Below, piece by piece: positions 53,206 to 63,958 of a DNA stretch of 64,000 nucleotides. The stretch is taken from NCBI RefSeq assembly GCF_017873415.1, contig NZ_JAGGKD010000003.1, positions 272,721 through 336,720 on the forward strand, written 5' to 3'. Within the stretch, counting starts at the first letter, position 1, and each line of letters starts with the position of its first letter. The stretch is from Methanolobus bombayensis. Lineage in GTDB: Archaea > Halobacteriota > Methanosarcinia > Methanosarcinales > Methanosarcinaceae. Below the pieces are notes generated by a model that ran no database searches, had not been told where the DNA came from, and was given only the letters and a program-made list of their open reading frames with translations. The position numbers and the translations under genes are program-made.

Positions 53206-54309
53206 ATGAAAAAAGCAATATTGGTGCTCGAAGACGGTACTGTGATATACGGAAAAGGTTTCGGAGCAGTAGGTGAAACATATGGAGAGCTGGTATTCAA
53301 TACAGCAATGACCGGCTATGTAGAATCACTTACTGATCCATCCTATGCAGGGCAGATACTAATGTCAACATATCCACTGGTAGGAAACTACGGAGTCTGT
53401 ATCGAGGATTGTGAGTCAGACAGCGTAAAAGCAAGTGGCTTTGTGGTAAAGGAGGTTTGCAAGACTCCAAGTAACTGGAGGTCACAGATGAATCTTGATA
53501 CCTTTTTGAAAAAGAATTGTGTTCCGGGCATAGAAGGAGTGGATACCAGGAAGTTAACAAGAAAAATCCGTGAACACGGGACAATGAAAAGCAGGATTGT
53601 TGTATACGAGCATGATGAGCCTGATAGTTCTGCTTTAATTCAGAAAACAATATCACAGCCCTCAATTTCAGAACGTGAGGTTGTAGACAGGGTGTCTACC
53701 AGCAATCTCAAGAGATTTAATGGAGGATTCGGACCTGAAATAACAGTCATTGATTGTGGAATAAAGAACAGCATAATCGGGCAGTTGAAAGAAAGAAATG
53801 TAAATGTATCACTTGTTCCTTATGATTCTACTTCCTGTGAAATATTGAAAACAGAACCAGATGCTGTTTTGATCTCAAATGGTCCTGGTGATCCCTCCAT
53901 TCTGGATCAAACTATCTCTACAGCAAGAGAGTTAGCGGGAAAAGTTCCACTTTTTGGTATATGTCTGGGGCATCAGATAATTTCCCTTGCATTGGGAGCA
54001 AAAACATACAAACTAAAATTCGGACATAGAGGATCTAACCATCCGGTTATTGACTGTGAAACAGGTCGTGTGTTCATCACATCTCAAAACCACGGATTTT
54101 CAGTAGACAGAGATTCCCTGGAAGGGACCGGGCTTGAAATAACAATGCTAAATCCTAATGACTGGACAGTAGAAGGAGTCAGGCACAAGGAACTTAACAT
54201 ATATTCGGTTCAGTTTCATCCGGAAGCAGGACCAGGGCCACATGATACACACAACTTTTTCGACAATATGATGAAAATAATAGACAGAAACAGGAGTGTC
54301 AGCAGGTAA
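53206..54309 (+). CDS. carA: Carbamoyl-phosphate synthase small subunit CarA
   Basis: A 367-residue glutaminase subunit. The N-terminal part has [23 protein letters not shown] (near residues 28-50). The class I amidotransferase domain holds the nucleophile Cys in FGICLGHQI (about 249-257) and the His-Glu pair in [11 protein letters not shown] (about 334-344). It supplies ammonia to CarB for carbamoyl phosphate. It follows ppcA by two bases and overlaps carB by one base (TAATG). Confidence 0.97.
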   Translation: MKKAILVLEDGTVIYGKGFGAVGETYGELVFNTAMTGYVESLTDPSYAGQILMSTYPLVGNYGVCIEDCESDSVKASGFVVKEVCKTPSNWRSQMNLDTFLKKNCVPGIEGVDTRKLTRKIREHGTMKSRIVVYEHDEPDSSALIQKTISQPSISEREVVDRVSTSNLKRFNGGFGPEITVIDCGIKNSIIGQLKERNVNVSLVPYDSTSCEILKTEPDAVLISNGPGDPSILDQTISTARELAGKVPLFGICLGHQIISLALGAKTYKLKFGHRGSNHPVIDCETGRVFITSQNHGFSVDRDSLEGTGLEITMLNPNDWTVEGVRHKELNIYSVQFHPEAGPGPHDTHNFFDNMMKIIDRNRSVSR

Positions 54310-57300
54310 TGCCAAAAAGAAATGATTTAAAAAAGATAATGATAGTCGGTGCTGGTCCCATAGTGATTGGCCAGGCATGCGAATTCGATTATTCAGGCAG
54401 TCAGGCATGCAAGGCCCTCAAAGAAGAAGGCTATGAAGTGATACTGGTTAATTCCAATCCTGCAACGATCATGACAGACCCTGAACTTTCAGACCGTACT
54501 TATATTGAGCCACTAAGCTTTGAGATACTTACAAAGATCATCGAAAAAGAAAGACCATGTGCAATACTGCCCACCCTTGGCGGACAGACCGCTTTAAACC
54601 TTGTATCTGAACTTGCAGAAGCTAATGTACTTGAGAAGTATGGTGTTGAACTTATAGGTGCAAATCTTGAAGCAATTAAAAAGGCAGAAGACAGGCTTGA
54701 GTTTAAGGAAGCTCTGCAAAAAATTGGAGTTCCGGTTCCAGGAAGTGCCATCGCTTCCAGTGTTGATGATGCAGTTTTGATTGCAGAAGATCTGGGTTAT
54801 CCGGTAATAATCAGGCCTGCATATACCCTGGGAGGGTCAGGTGGTGGAATCGCACACAATGTAGAAGAACTAAAAAGCATTGCAGAACTTGGAATAAAAT
54901 ACAGCAGAATCGATCAGGTACTTATTGAAGAATCGGTTCTGGGCTGGAAGGAGTATGAACTGGAAGTAATGCGTGATAGTGACGATAATGTTGTCATAAT
55001 ATGCAGCATAGAAAATCTGGATCCAATGGGAGTACATACAGGGGACAGCATAACCGTAGCACCCACCCAGACTCTTTCAGACCATGAATACCAGTTACTG
55101 AGAGATGCATCACTAAAGATAATAAGAGAGATCGGTGTGGATACTGGCGGCTCCAACATCCAGTTTGCAGTGAATCCGGCTGACGGAAGGTTTGTAGCCA
55201 TTGAAATGAATCCAAGAGTGTCACGTTCTTCTGCTCTGGCATCCAAGGCAACCGGTTTCCCGATAGCAAAAATAGCTGCAAAGCTGGCTGTGGGAATGAC
55301 ACTGCCCGAAATACCAAACGATATTACCAGAGAGACACCTGCATCTTTTGAACCTACAATTGACTATGTTGTTGTAAAAATTCCTAAATTTGCCTTCGAA
55401 AAGTTTCCGGGTTCCGACGAAGTATTGACTACTCAGATGAAATCCGTAGGCGAAGTAATGGCAATCGGAAGAACATTCGAAGAGGCTCTCCAAAAAGCTG
55501 TCAGGTCCCTGGAAACAAATGCATATGGGCTTTTTGTTGATAAGTTTGAAAAACTCTCTCTGGAGGAACTCACTAAATATTTGCCTGTCCCTAACAGTGA
55601 GCGTCTTTTCTGCATCGCATCTGCTTTAAAGAAAGGAATGAACGTAAATCAGATAGCAGAGATAACGGGAATTGATCCGTGGTTCCTGCACAAAATTAAG
55701 AATATTGCAGAAATGGAGGAGAAACTTTCTTCATATACCAGACAAAAGCTGCCGATACAAATCCTGAAAAATGCGAAAATAATGGGCTTTTCAGATATGC
55801 GCATCGGGCAATTGCTTAATTCCGGCGAAAAGGATATCCGGACGTTAAGGAAAGAATCGGGATTATTCCCCTCATATAAAATGGTAGACACATGTGCTGC
55901 CGAATTCGGAGCCATGACCCCTTATATGTACTCGACCTATGAGGAAAGTGACGATATCAAACCATCCCGGAATGAATCCAAGATTGCAATAATAGGGAGC
56001 GGGCCAAATCGTATCGGACAGGGAATTGAATTTGATTATTGTTGCGTTCATGCATGTTATGCTTTACGGGAACTTGGTATTGAAACCGTGATGATAAACT
56101 GCAACCCTGAAACAGTCAGTACTGATTATGATACTTCTGATTATCTTTATTTTGAACCCCTTACACTGGAAGATATTCTGAATGTGTTAGAAAGAGAAAA
56201 GGTAAGAGGAGTTATCATCCAGTTTGGAGGGCAGACTCCTTTGAATCTTGCAAAGGGCCTTGAAGACAACGGAATTCCTATAATAGGTACTTCATTGAAT
56301 AGTATAGATATAACAGAAGACAGGGAAAAGTTCAGTTCAATTACAAGTAAGCTGAATATACCTACCCCTTCACATGGAATGGCTTCCACTATCAAGAAAG
56401 CTATGCATATTGCCGGAAAGATAGGATACCCGGTGATGATACGTCCATCGTATGTACTGGGTGGACAAAGTATGGAAATTGTAAGGGATAATGAACATCT
56501 TAATTCTTCCCTGGAAAAACATTTTGCTAAAGCAGAAAAGGCACAGATACTTGTTGATAAATATCTTGAGAATAGTATCGAAGTGGATGTTGATGCCATT
56601 TGTGATGGGCAGGATGTTTATATTGCCGGGATACTGGAACATATTGAGGAAGCAGGCATACATTCAGGTGATTCTGCATGTGTCATTCCTCCACAGTCAC
56701 TTTCTCAAGAAGTGATCAATACAATTAAACAATACACCCGTGATATTTCTCTTGAATTAAACGTGATCGGACTTATAAACATACAATATGTTGTTTGTGA
56801 TGAGGGTGTATACATCCTTGAAGCAAATCCAAGGGCCAGCCGCACAGTTCCTTTTGTAAGTAAAGTAACAGGACTACCAATTGCAAAGATAGCCACCAAG
56901 GTAATGGCAGGGGCTTATCTCAAAGATTTTGGTCTTTTTGAAAAAGAACTGTCCCATGTAGCTGTGAAAGAGTCTGTATTTCCCTTCATAAAACTCAAAG
57001 GCTCAGATAGTCTTCTTGGACCGGAAATGAAGAGCACCGGTGAGGTAATGGGAGTTGATAGTTCACTTGAAATGGCATATTGTAAAGCACAGTTAGCAGC
57101 AAATTCAACTCTTCCGGCGGAAGGAACTATATTTGTTTCAGTGGAAGAAAGCGAATTATTGCGTATTCTCCCGGAGATCAGACAACTACAAGAACTTAAA
57201 TTCAAAATAGTAAGCGATGCCAGAGTAAGCACCATAATGGAAGAATATGGACTGCATATTCCTAATATTTTAAATGATGAAAATGACAAATTAATGTATT

Positions 57301-57545
57301 CAGACATTGACCTGATGGTAAACACAATAAATAACCATGACCCAGAATCTGATGATAAAGCTATTCGCCTGACAGCAATCGAATTTAATGTACCATATAT
57401 CACAACCATACCCGGATTTAAAATGGCAGTCAGGACAATTATTGAAATGAAAAACCAGGTTTTTGATGTAAGACCGCTACAGGAACTGGAGAAAAATAAG
57501 TTGACAATTATTAACAATCTCCTTGACAAGGGAGAGGAAGTATAA
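54309..57545 (+). CDS. carB: Carbamoyl-phosphate synthase large subunit CarB
   Basis: A 1078-residue subunit with two homologous ATP-grasp halves. The first half starts with [20 protein letters not shown] (residues about 9-28), the second with [19 protein letters not shown] (about 560-578). Metal-site motifs [15 protein letters not shown] and [15 protein letters not shown] are visible in each half. A C-terminal allosteric domain (about 940-1078) follows. It makes carbamoyl phosphate for pyrimidines and arginine. Overlap with both neighbours (one base each) shows tight co-transcription. Confidence 0.98.
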   Translation: MPKRNDLKKIMIVGAGPIVIGQACEFDYSGSQACKALKEEGYEVILVNSNPATIMTDPELSDRTYIEPLSFEILTKIIEKERPCAILPTLGGQTALNLVSELAEANVLEKYGVELIGANLEAIKKAEDRLEFKEALQKIGVPVPGSAIASSVDDAVLIAEDLGYPVIIRPAYTLGGSGGGIAHNVEELKSIAELGIKYSRIDQVLIEESVLGWKEYELEVMRDSDDNVVIICSIENLDPMGVHTGDSITVAPTQTLSDHEYQLLRDASLKIIREIGVDTGGSNIQFAVNPADGRFVAIEMNPRVSRSSALASKATGFPIAKIAAKLAVGMTLPEIPNDITRETPASFEPTIDYVVVKIPKFAFEKFPGSDEVLTTQMKSVGEVMAIGRTFEEALQKAVRSLETNAYGLFVDKFEKLSLEELTKYLPVPNSERLFCIASALKKGMNVNQIAEITGIDPWFLHKIKNIAEMEEKLSSYTRQKLPIQILKNAKIMGFSDMRIGQLLNSGEKDIRTLRKESGLFPSYKMVDTCAAEFGAMTPYMYSTYEESDDIKPSRNESKIAIIGSGPNRIGQGIEFDYCCVHACYALRELGIETVMINCNPETVSTDYDTSDYLYFEPLTLEDILNVLEREKVRGVIIQFGGQTPLNLAKGLEDNGIPIIGTSLNSIDITEDREKFSSITSKLNIPTPSHGMASTIKKAMHIAGKIGYPVMIRPSYVLGGQSMEIVRDNEHLNSSLEKHFAKAEKAQILVDKYLENSIEVDVDAICDGQDVYIAGILEHIEEAGIHSGDSACVIPPQSLSQEVINTIKQYTRDISLELNVIGLINIQYVVCDEGVYILEANPRASRTVPFVSKVTGLPIAKIATKVMAGAYLKDFGLFEKELSHVAVKESVFPFIKLKGSDSLLGPEMKSTGEVMGVDSSLEMAYCKAQLAANSTLPAEGTIFVSVEESELLRILPEIRQLQELKFKIVSDARVSTIMEEYGLHIPNILNDENDKLMYSDIDLMVNTINNHDPESDDKAIRLTAIEFNVPYITTIPGFKMAVRTIIEMKNQVFDVRPLQELEKNKLTIINNLLDKGEEV

Positions 57546-58621
57546 TGACTGAAGTCACAGCAGACCATATTCATAAATTGATTGATGAGTATGATATGGA
57601 TGATATCACAATTGCCACTGTTTGCTCACATACAAGCCTTCAAATTTTTCATGGGGCTAAAAAAGAAGGATTTAAAACACTTGGAATATGCATAGGTGAA
57701 CCTCCACGTTTTTATGATGCGTTCCCACTTGCAAAACCAGACAGTTTCATGTCTGTGGATTCCTATGAAGAAATACTTGAACGTACTGATGAACTGGCAG
57801 ATAAGAGCACAATACTTATTCCCCATGGTTCGTTCGTGGAATATCTTGGTGCAGAGAATTTTGCAAATATCAGATTACCAACCTTTGGTAATCGCAAAGT
57901 ACTTGGATGGGAATCAGACAGGCAAATAGAGCGCAAATGGCTTGAAGGGGCAGGTGTGCCCATGCCACGTAAAATCAAGTCACCTGAAGAGATAAACGGC
58001 CCTGTGATGGTTAAGTATCAGGGAGCTAAAGGTGGAAAAGGATATTTCATTGCCAAAAATATTACAGAATTTAATGAGAGTATTGATTCAAAAGAAGTTT
58101 ATGATCTGCAGGAATTTGTTCTTGGGACCAGGTACTATTTACATTATTTCTATTCCCCATTATCAGGTGATGGTTATAGATTAAGTCAGGGAACACTTGA
58201 ACTGACTGGAATGGACAGACGGGTAGAATCAAATGCTGATGAGATTTTCAGATTAGGATCCCCTACAGAATTAGAGGAAGCAGGAATCCAACCCACTTTT
58301 GTGGTCACAGGAAATGTTCCTCTGGTATTAAGAGAGTCACTACTACCTAAAGTATTTGAAATGGGTGAAAAAGTTGTCGAAAAGTCCATAGAGCTATTTG
58401 GAGGACTTATCGGATCATTCTGTCTTGAGACGGTTCTCACCGATGAGCTGGAGTTTAAGGTCTTTGAGATATCTGCCAGAATAGTTGCCGGTACAAATCC
58501 TTACATCAATGGTTCACCATATTCTGAGCTTATTCAGCCAGATTTATCAACAGGTCGAAGGATAGCAATTGAGATTAAAAAAGCACGGGATATGGGATGT
58601 CTTGAGAAAATTTTAACCTAA
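57545..58621 (+). CDS. purP: FAICAR synthetase PurP (formate-dependent, ATP-grasp)
   Basis: A 358-residue ATP-grasp protein of the archaeal PurP family, which makes FAICAR from AICAR, formate and ATP in place of the folate-dependent PurH step. Landmarks are ATVCSHTSLQIFHGAKKEGF (residues about 20-39), IPHGSFVEYLG (about 93-103), VKYQGAKGGKGYF (about 156-168) and FEISARIVAGTNPYING (about 305-321). It overlaps carB by one base, giving a ppcA-carA-carB-purP row that joins C1/C4 carbon supply to nucleotide synthesis. Confidence 0.95.
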   Translation: MTEVTADHIHKLIDEYDMDDITIATVCSHTSLQIFHGAKKEGFKTLGICIGEPPRFYDAFPLAKPDSFMSVDSYEEILERTDELADKSTILIPHGSFVEYLGAENFANIRLPTFGNRKVLGWESDRQIERKWLEGAGVPMPRKIKSPEEINGPVMVKYQGAKGGKGYFIAKNITEFNESIDSKEVYDLQEFVLGTRYYLHYFYSPLSGDGYRLSQGTLELTGMDRRVESNADEIFRLGSPTELEEAGIQPTFVVTGNVPLVLRESLLPKVFEMGEKVVEKSIELFGGLIGSFCLETVLTDELEFKVFEISARIVAGTNPYINGSPYSELIQPDLSTGRRIAIEIKKARDMGCLEKILT

Positions 58622-59068
58622 CAAGCAGGAAAATTAGAATGGACACGAAGAGCCAGTGGATAGGAAGATACACCCATCTACGGATACAAAGTTATAAAGT
58701 TCTCCATAATGCATATTTCCATATTAGCATATCTTTTTATATGTATTCAACCTAATTCTTGATTGACAGTTAACTTACTTGCGGGTTAAGAAAAAGGATG
58801 ATTCCATTTGGCTACTTCTTTTAGGTTAATCGTTAACAAGAAAGCATCGTATAGATTGCGGGATAGAGGTTCCCGTCTCAATGAAAACTGCTACACAGCA
58901 TCACGACAAAATACCCGGAAGGTATTGTACAATTTCTGTATCCACTAGTTGTGACTATGTTCAGCTGCAATAATTGTAGACTTGATAAGAATCAAAATAG
59001 AACGAATCTTGCGAATGATTTTAACCCATGGTTGACTGATCAAATATAAACAACAAAGGAAAATAAAT
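58622..59068. other. Gap between purP and the RGG zinc protein
   Basis: About 450 bases. A frame of 38 residues starts at ATG 58639 (to 58755, MDTKSQWIGRYTHLRIQ...), 17 bases after purP with GCAGGA upstream; it has no recognisable similarity. A small hairpin, CGGGA/TCCCG with a 7-base loop, lies at 58859-58875. The segment 58850-58930 is less AT-rich than its surroundings and could hold a small RNA, but I cannot identify one. Confidence 0.35.
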
Positions 59069-59287
59069 ATGAGAGACGATAGAAACGGTGGATTCAGAGG
59101 CGGTTCAAGAGACGGAAATCGTGGCGGCGGCAGAGGTGGAAACTTCAGGTCAAGCGGTCCTAGAGAAATGCATAAAGCAACATGCTCAGACTGTGGACAG
59201 GAAACAGAAGTTCCTTTCAAGCCAGACCAGGACAGACCTGTTTATTGCAGGGAATGCTTCCAGAAGCACAGACCAAAAAGATACTAA
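59069..59287 (+). CDS. RGG-rich small zinc-ribbon protein
   Basis: A 72-residue basic protein in two parts. Residues 1-30 are Gly/Arg-rich with RGG-like repeats (GGFRGGSRDGNRGGGRGG), typical of RNA-binding tails. Residues 36-72 form a zinc ribbon: CSDCG (39-43), the PFKPDQDRPVYC spacer and CREC (about 60-63). This ribbon type is widespread in archaea and candidate bacterial phyla in small nucleic-acid-binding proteins. RNA binding is inferred. It stands alone with AAGGA before the ATG. Confidence 0.75.
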   Translation: MRDDRNGGFRGGSRDGNRGGGRGGNFRSSGPREMHKATCSDCGQETEVPFKPDQDRPVYCRECFQKHRPKRY

Positions 59288-59466
59288 ACTTGTTATCTGA
59301 AATGAAGATCATTGGCAGAAAATTCATTCTGCCTGATCTCTACTATTTTTCAATATCCTTTTTATTTGCAACCTACAATTCATAAAATATTATAAATGTA
59401 TTATTACCATATAAATAGCTATATACACGACATATCCATCTTTTAAACAGAGAACAGGGGCAGTTT

Positions 59467-60756
59467 ATGAAAACAGCAAGAGCTTTTTTCATTGCTATAA
59501 TATTGATGGCAACACTTGTAAACATTGCAAATGCAGCATCTACTGAAGATTGTAAAGAATGCCATGAAGATGAATACGAAGCATGGTCCGCATCTGCACA
59601 TTATAATGACGAAGAAGCAGTTTCAGATAAAACAGCTGTCATCACATGCGTCCCCTGCCATGCAGCAAGTGCCCCCAGGCTCTATAGTATATAGTATGGA
59701 GAAGTGGTGCCAGAGTCACCAGAATGTGAAATGTGCCATGACCCTCCAGAGGATGGTTTCATCACACATATCACAATACCCTCCGAAGCGATCCCCACAC
59801 TTAATATGTCAGCAGAGGTTTGCGGAGATTGCCATACAGGACAACATCATAAAGTCTACGAAGAATGGAACGAATACAACAATAGTGACTATGACCCTCT
59901 TTCAATGAAAAGCCATTCTGAACCATCTTCAACAGGTACACCTAACAACAGTTCCGAATCCAGAGTTACCTGTGTCATATGCCATGAGCCTCATAATGCA
60001 GAACTCAGAATGGAGTCACAGGAACTTTGTGCAAGCTGTCATAGTTCAAAGAATTCTGCTGCAGAAAGTGGATATATAATTGCAGACGGTCCCCAGTGGG
60101 AAATGTACAGTGGATCCATATACACCAATGGAGTACATTCGATAAACCTGGAATGCATAGATTGTCACATGGCAACGATAACATATGAACCAGGAGAACA
60201 GAAATTAGTTACTGGTCATTCATTTAACTTTGATCCGGCATTGCTTTCAAACCCCAATTCAGGAAATAGTTGTAAGAAGTGCCATGTTACCGGACACGAT
60301 GAGCTTCCTGAAACTGGTGATTGTGATGACTGTCACGATGTATCACTTTCCAATATAACCACCAATAGACAGGAACTAACTTCCAGCAGACTTCAACAAC
60401 TTGAAATTCTACGGAAAAATGCCAGCAAAATGTTGAGTCCATCAGATTACAATGATAGTCAGCAGCAAATGACGGAAGAATATAAAGAAGCTGTTTCATA
60501 CATTGAATTTGTGAAAGCAGATGGCAGTCTGGGAATGCATAATGAAGAAAGAACCGAAGAATATCTGGAAAAGGCAGAAATCTTACTCCGATCAATCACA
60601 GGTGAGGAAAGTACTGACACCATTATTGAAAAAACAGAGATCGCAGGAAAAGAAGAACAAAACGAAAATACAATGCCAGATATAGGATTTATAATCTCAT
60701 TTTTGATAATATCTGTGACTGCAATTGTTGTGATAATATCAAAAAAGAAAAGATAA
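59467..60756 (+). CDS. Nine-heme membrane-anchored cytochrome c with in-frame UAG
   Basis: One frame of 430 codons with a single internal TAG (59692-59694, codon 76). Residues 1-23 form a signal peptide (FFIAIILMATLVNIANA). CXXCH heme motifs are CKECH and CVPCH before the TAG, and CEMCH, CGDCH, CVICH, CASCH, CIDCH, CKKCH and CDDCH after it, nine in all. A helical segment (about 300-400) and a C-terminal membrane helix with KKKR tail follow, so hemes face outside. An extracellular or membrane electron transfer role is inferred. The UAG may be pyrrolysine, a nonsense mutation, or a boundary: GTG 59704 has GGAGAA just before it but would give a product lacking the signal peptide. If UAG stops, the first product is 75 residues. 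Confidence 0.75.
59692..59694 (+). other. In-frame amber codon inside the multiheme cytochrome
   Basis: TAG in the context AGT ATA TAG TAT GGA GAA. The reading frame before and after is the same and no other stop interrupts 430 codons. The flanking sequence on both sides belongs to one heme-protein pattern (CVPCH 16 codons before, CEMCH 11 codons after). Confidence 0.6.
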
Positions 60757-60772
60757 AAGTAATAAACAGGAT

Positions 60773-61555
60773 TTATTCTGAGTCCTGATCCTGTTGTTCA
60801 TCAGACTTAGGTTCAAGGGCAGAATAAATGCTACTGACACCTTCCATGACCTTGAAACCTTTTCCGGTGATCATATAGTCACCTCTTTCATGCCTCTGGA
60901 TAATCATGCCTTTTTCAATAAGTTTCTGTAAATGGAACAAGAGATTTCCACCCCGCAGACCTGTCAATTTTGAAAGAGCAGAGAAGTTTTTAGTTTCAGC
61001 AGATATTGCCTTGAGTATCTCAAAACGCTTCTGATGACAGAGAGGTTCCAGTATACTGGTAACTACTTCTTCAGGAGGAAGCTGGCTGAGATCCTTGCGC
61101 TTGTCCTTATTGGTCTCATATATCCTCATGGAACGCATTAGAGTTACCTGTTTTGAGAGAATATCAGATGCTTCTGCAAAGCAGATATCACATTTGTTAT
61201 AAGGCACCATTGTACGGAGTTGTTTAAGTTCAAGACGATTTTCCTCAATTGCAGCTTCATTTACCACACCACCCCTGATAAGACCTGCATTTTTTTCCAG
61301 AACGTTTGAAAGCAAACCTTTGCAGTCATTGCGCATCTCACATTTTTTTACCATATTCTTTTCAAGGCCCTTTCCGGCATCTTCCATAAGATGACGAACA
61401 ATGACTCCTGAATAGTCATTCTTCACGTTATTTACCATCATGTCCAGATGCTGGTGGTTTGATGAATCCATAAAAGAGCGAATATCACTCTGGATATCAG
61501 AAAGCATGTGCTTTATGTCAGAGAGATCAGAGTTGAGGTCTTCTTCCTGAATCAT
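60773..61555 (-). CDS. Winged-helix regulator with N-terminal sensory region
   Basis: A 260-residue protein. Residues about 165-245 form an ArsR-like winged helix (HQKRFEILKAISAETKNFSALSKLTGLRGGNLLFHLQKL). The N-terminal 150 residues are helical and contain Cys residues (KKCEMRNDCKG near 70, YNKCDICFAEASD near 120) that might bind metal or sense redox state. An acidic tail (DEQQDQDSE) ends it. It converges with the cytochrome gene (16 bases between stops). It is a plausible local regulator, but no target is shown. Confidence 0.75.
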   Translation of the reverse strand: MIQEEDLNSDLSDIKHMLSDIQSDIRSFMDSSNHQHLDMMVNNVKNDYSGVIVRHLMEDAGKGLEKNMVKKCEMRNDCKGLLSNVLEKNAGLIRGGVVNEAAIEENRLELKQLRTMVPYNKCDICFAEASDILSKQVTLMRSMRIYETNKDKRKDLSQLPPEEVVTSILEPLCHQKRFEILKAISAETKNFSALSKLTGLRGGNLLFHLQKLIEKGMIIQRHERGDYMITGKGFKVMEGVSSIYSALEPKSDEQQDQDSE

Positions 61556-61769
61556 GCAACAAAATTGTCATTTATCGAATAAATAGGTTTGTGCATGATA
61601 GTTTAAAGTTAGTGACGTACACTGAATTATACAAAGTATATTACAGTGCCGATTAAGTATATATTAAGAACCTACCTATTAGGTATTGCTGACACACACT
61701 CCGGAGTTAAGCATCAGCAACCAAACAACCAACCTGAAAAACGAAATTAAAAACTATGGAGATAGTAAA

Positions 61770-62009
61770 ATGAGCGTAAAAGAAGACATACACAGTCAGA
61801 TAGTCGGTGGACTTACAGATGCAACATTCCCAATCGAAACCCCGGAAAAATTGCTTGCAGCATTCCCTGCAGGAGCAGAGACAACCTGCAAGTCAGGAGA
61901 TGTATCAGTAACAGCAGGAGAAGCAGGCGGACTTCTCACAGCAGATGACTTCCCATTTAATAATGCAAAAGAAGTTGCGGATGTAATCGTTGAAAGGGCT
62001 GGTCTTTAA
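61770..62009 (+). CDS. MTH865-family protein
   Basis: A 79-residue protein matching the methanogen MTH865 family, a small EF-hand-like helical fold of unknown function. It begins MSVKEDIHSQIVGGLTDA and has TCKSGDVSVTAGEAGGLL (about residues 41-58) and DDFPFNNAKEVADVIV (about 61-76). The frame opens at 61686, but ATG 61770 has GGAGAT and gives the family length. A TATA-like box AAGTATATATTAAG at about 61656-61669 lies upstream, implying a leader of about 80 bases. Confidence 0.85.
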   Translation: MSVKEDIHSQIVGGLTDATFPIETPEKLLAAFPAGAETTCKSGDVSVTAGEAGGLLTADDFPFNNAKEVADVIVERAGL

Positions 62010-62158
62010 GCCCTTTCTAATTTTCGTATTAAAACCATATTTTGACAATGCTATTCTAAACGTTACCATTTTTCATCACCATCCAACCCTTACAGCCTTT
62101 ACAGGCAGCGAAATGAAAAAACTTTTTTTATAATAACACTAATTCAAATAAGGTAAGA

Positions 62159-63949
62159 ATGGCTAGCAATATGGAAATGGCATTGTTCACCGATGTCGAA
62201 ATAATTTTCGGATTGTCGATACTGATACTGTTGATATTTCACAGGATCAAATTATCCCCTGTGCTTGGTTTCCTTGTAACCGGAATCATAGCAGGACCAC
62301 ACATGCTTGGTATCATCAATGAAGTAGAACAGGTAGAGATACTTGCCGAGCTTGGAATAATTCTACTGCTATTCACAATTGGTGTTGAGATGTCCATCAA
62401 GGAACTCTGGGAGATAAAAAGACTTGTACTTGTGGGTGGAGGGCTGCAAGTAGTGAGCACTATAATACTTGTCTATTATATTGCCCTATATGTAGGTTAT
62501 AGCTCAGGTACTGCACTTTTCCTCGGATTCCTGGTATCCCTGAGCAGTACCGCCATTGTTCTTAAACTACTACAGGAAAAAGGAGAGATGCCTACACCTC
62601 ATGGCAAGATCTCGCTTGGAATACTCATTTTCCAGGACATCATTATTGTCCCTATGATCCTTCTGGCACCAATACTTGCAGGAGTGCCTTCGAACTCTGA
62701 TGACAGTACTATTGCTTTCCTTCTTAAAGGACTTGGAATCATCCTGTTCGTAATAATCAGTGCCAGGTGGATAATGCCTGAATTACTTTTCAGGATAGCA
62801 AAGACCAGAAACAGAGAACTGTTTCTCCTGGCCATTCTCTTCACCGTATTTGGAACAGCGTGGCTTACTTCCAAAGCAGGCCTTTCACTTGCACTCGGAG
62901 CTTTTCTTGCAGGTCTGATTATTTCGGAGTCAGAATACAGCCATCAGGCAATAGGTAATATGTTGCCTTTTAAGGATGTATTCATAAGCTTCTTCTTTGT
63001 GTCTATCGGAATGTTGATGGATGTCAGTTTTTTCCTTGATAATATCACCATTCTGCTAATACTTGCTGTTGTGGTCCTTTTACTGAAATCTGCCACATCA
63101 GGACTTGTTACATTTATATTGGGATATCCACTGAGAACAACCATCATTACAGGACTGACCCTGTCCCAGGTAGGAGAGTTCTCTTTCATCCTTTCAAGCT
63201 TTGGACGGGAATTCGGACTACTCAATGATGACCTGTACCAGACATTCCTTGCAGTCTCCATAGTTACAATGGCTGCCACACCTTTTGTTATGACATTTTC
63301 ACATGATTTCTCACGTAAGGTCCTGGAATGGACTAAGAACCCAATATTTATCAATGGCCTATACTCAAAAAGTATGGCACCTGTCAAAGAAGATGAAGAA
63401 TTACAGGATCATCTAATAATCATTGGCTATGGTTTCAATGGAAAAACAGTTTCAAACGCTGCAAAAACTGCAGGCATTCCATATGTTATCATCGAAACAA
63501 ATCCGGAGACCGTACGTCATGAAAAAAATCAAGGAGAAAGAATATACTATGGAGATGCAACTCACGAAGTTGTTCTTGATTCTGCAAATATAAAAGCTGC
63601 CAGAGTGCTTGTGGTCGGAATCTCAGATTTCATCGCAACAAGAGCAATAATAAATGTTGCAAAAAGGATGAATCCTGAAATACATATCATCGCAAGGACA
63701 CGATATATGAATGAAATCAGAACGCTTAGCCAGATGGGAGCCGATGAGGTCATTCCTGAAGAATATGAAACATCTGTAGAGATTTTCAGCCGCCTTCTTA
63801 AAAAGTATCTTGTGCCTGAAGAGGAGATCTACAAATTTACAAGGGAAATACGTGCAAACGGGTACTCTATGCTAAGAAGGCACCCTATTGAGGAAAATAA
63901 AGGAGTATTTATAGTTACTAACCAAACTTTTATTACTTATAACCTATAA
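62159..63949 (+). CDS. CPA2-family cation:proton antiporter with RCK domain
   Basis: A 596-residue protein. Residues 1 to about 390 hold about 12 membrane helices of the Na+/H+ exchanger fold (LSPVLGFLVTGIIAGPHMLG, then SLSSTAIVLKLL and LILFQDII-type segments). From about 418 there is a RCK nucleotide-binding domain (IIIGYGFNGKTVSNAAKTAG, then VIIETNPE). The protein ends soon after the RCK core without an obvious TrkA-C lobe. Three TAA codons follow in a row, and an ATG frame continues in phase at 63959. The family carries K+/H+ or Na+/H+ exchange. Leader signals are weak (AAGGTAAGA before ATG). Confidence 0.9.
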   Translation: MASNMEMALFTDVEIIFGLSILILLIFHRIKLSPVLGFLVTGIIAGPHMLGIINEVEQVEILAELGIILLLFTIGVEMSIKELWEIKRLVLVGGGLQVVSTIILVYYIALYVGYSSGTALFLGFLVSLSSTAIVLKLLQEKGEMPTPHGKISLGILIFQDIIIVPMILLAPILAGVPSNSDDSTIAFLLKGLGIILFVIISARWIMPELLFRIAKTRNRELFLLAILFTVFGTAWLTSKAGLSLALGAFLAGLIISESEYSHQAIGNMLPFKDVFISFFFVSIGMLMDVSFFLDNITILLILAVVVLLLKSATSGLVTFILGYPLRTTIITGLTLSQVGEFSFILSSFGREFGLLNDDLYQTFLAVSIVTMAATPFVMTFSHDFSRKVLEWTKNPIFINGLYSKSMAPVKEDEELQDHLIIIGYGFNGKTVSNAAKTAGIPYVIIETNPETVRHEKNQGERIYYGDATHEVVLDSANIKAARVLVVGISDFIATRAIINVAKRMNPEIHIIARTRYMNEIRTLSQMGADEVIPEEYETSVEIFSRLLKKYLVPEEEIYKFTREIRANGYSMLRRHPIEENKGVFIVTNQTFITYNL

Positions 63950-63958
63950 TAATAAATT

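Noticed and set aside
56915..57574. 219-residue minus-strand frame opposite carB
   Set aside because: Antisense to a fully conserved carB; Ser/Ile-rich composition typical of a mirror frame.
58859..58875. Small hairpin CGGGA/TCCCG as a C/D or H/ACA RNA
   Set aside because: No clear C, D or ACA boxes in the right places; too little support to call an RNA gene.
59525..59908. 127-residue alternative frame over the start of the cytochrome
   Set aside because: It overlaps the UAG region, but CXXCH motifs and the signal peptide are in the other frame on both sides of the TAG, so no frameshift is needed.
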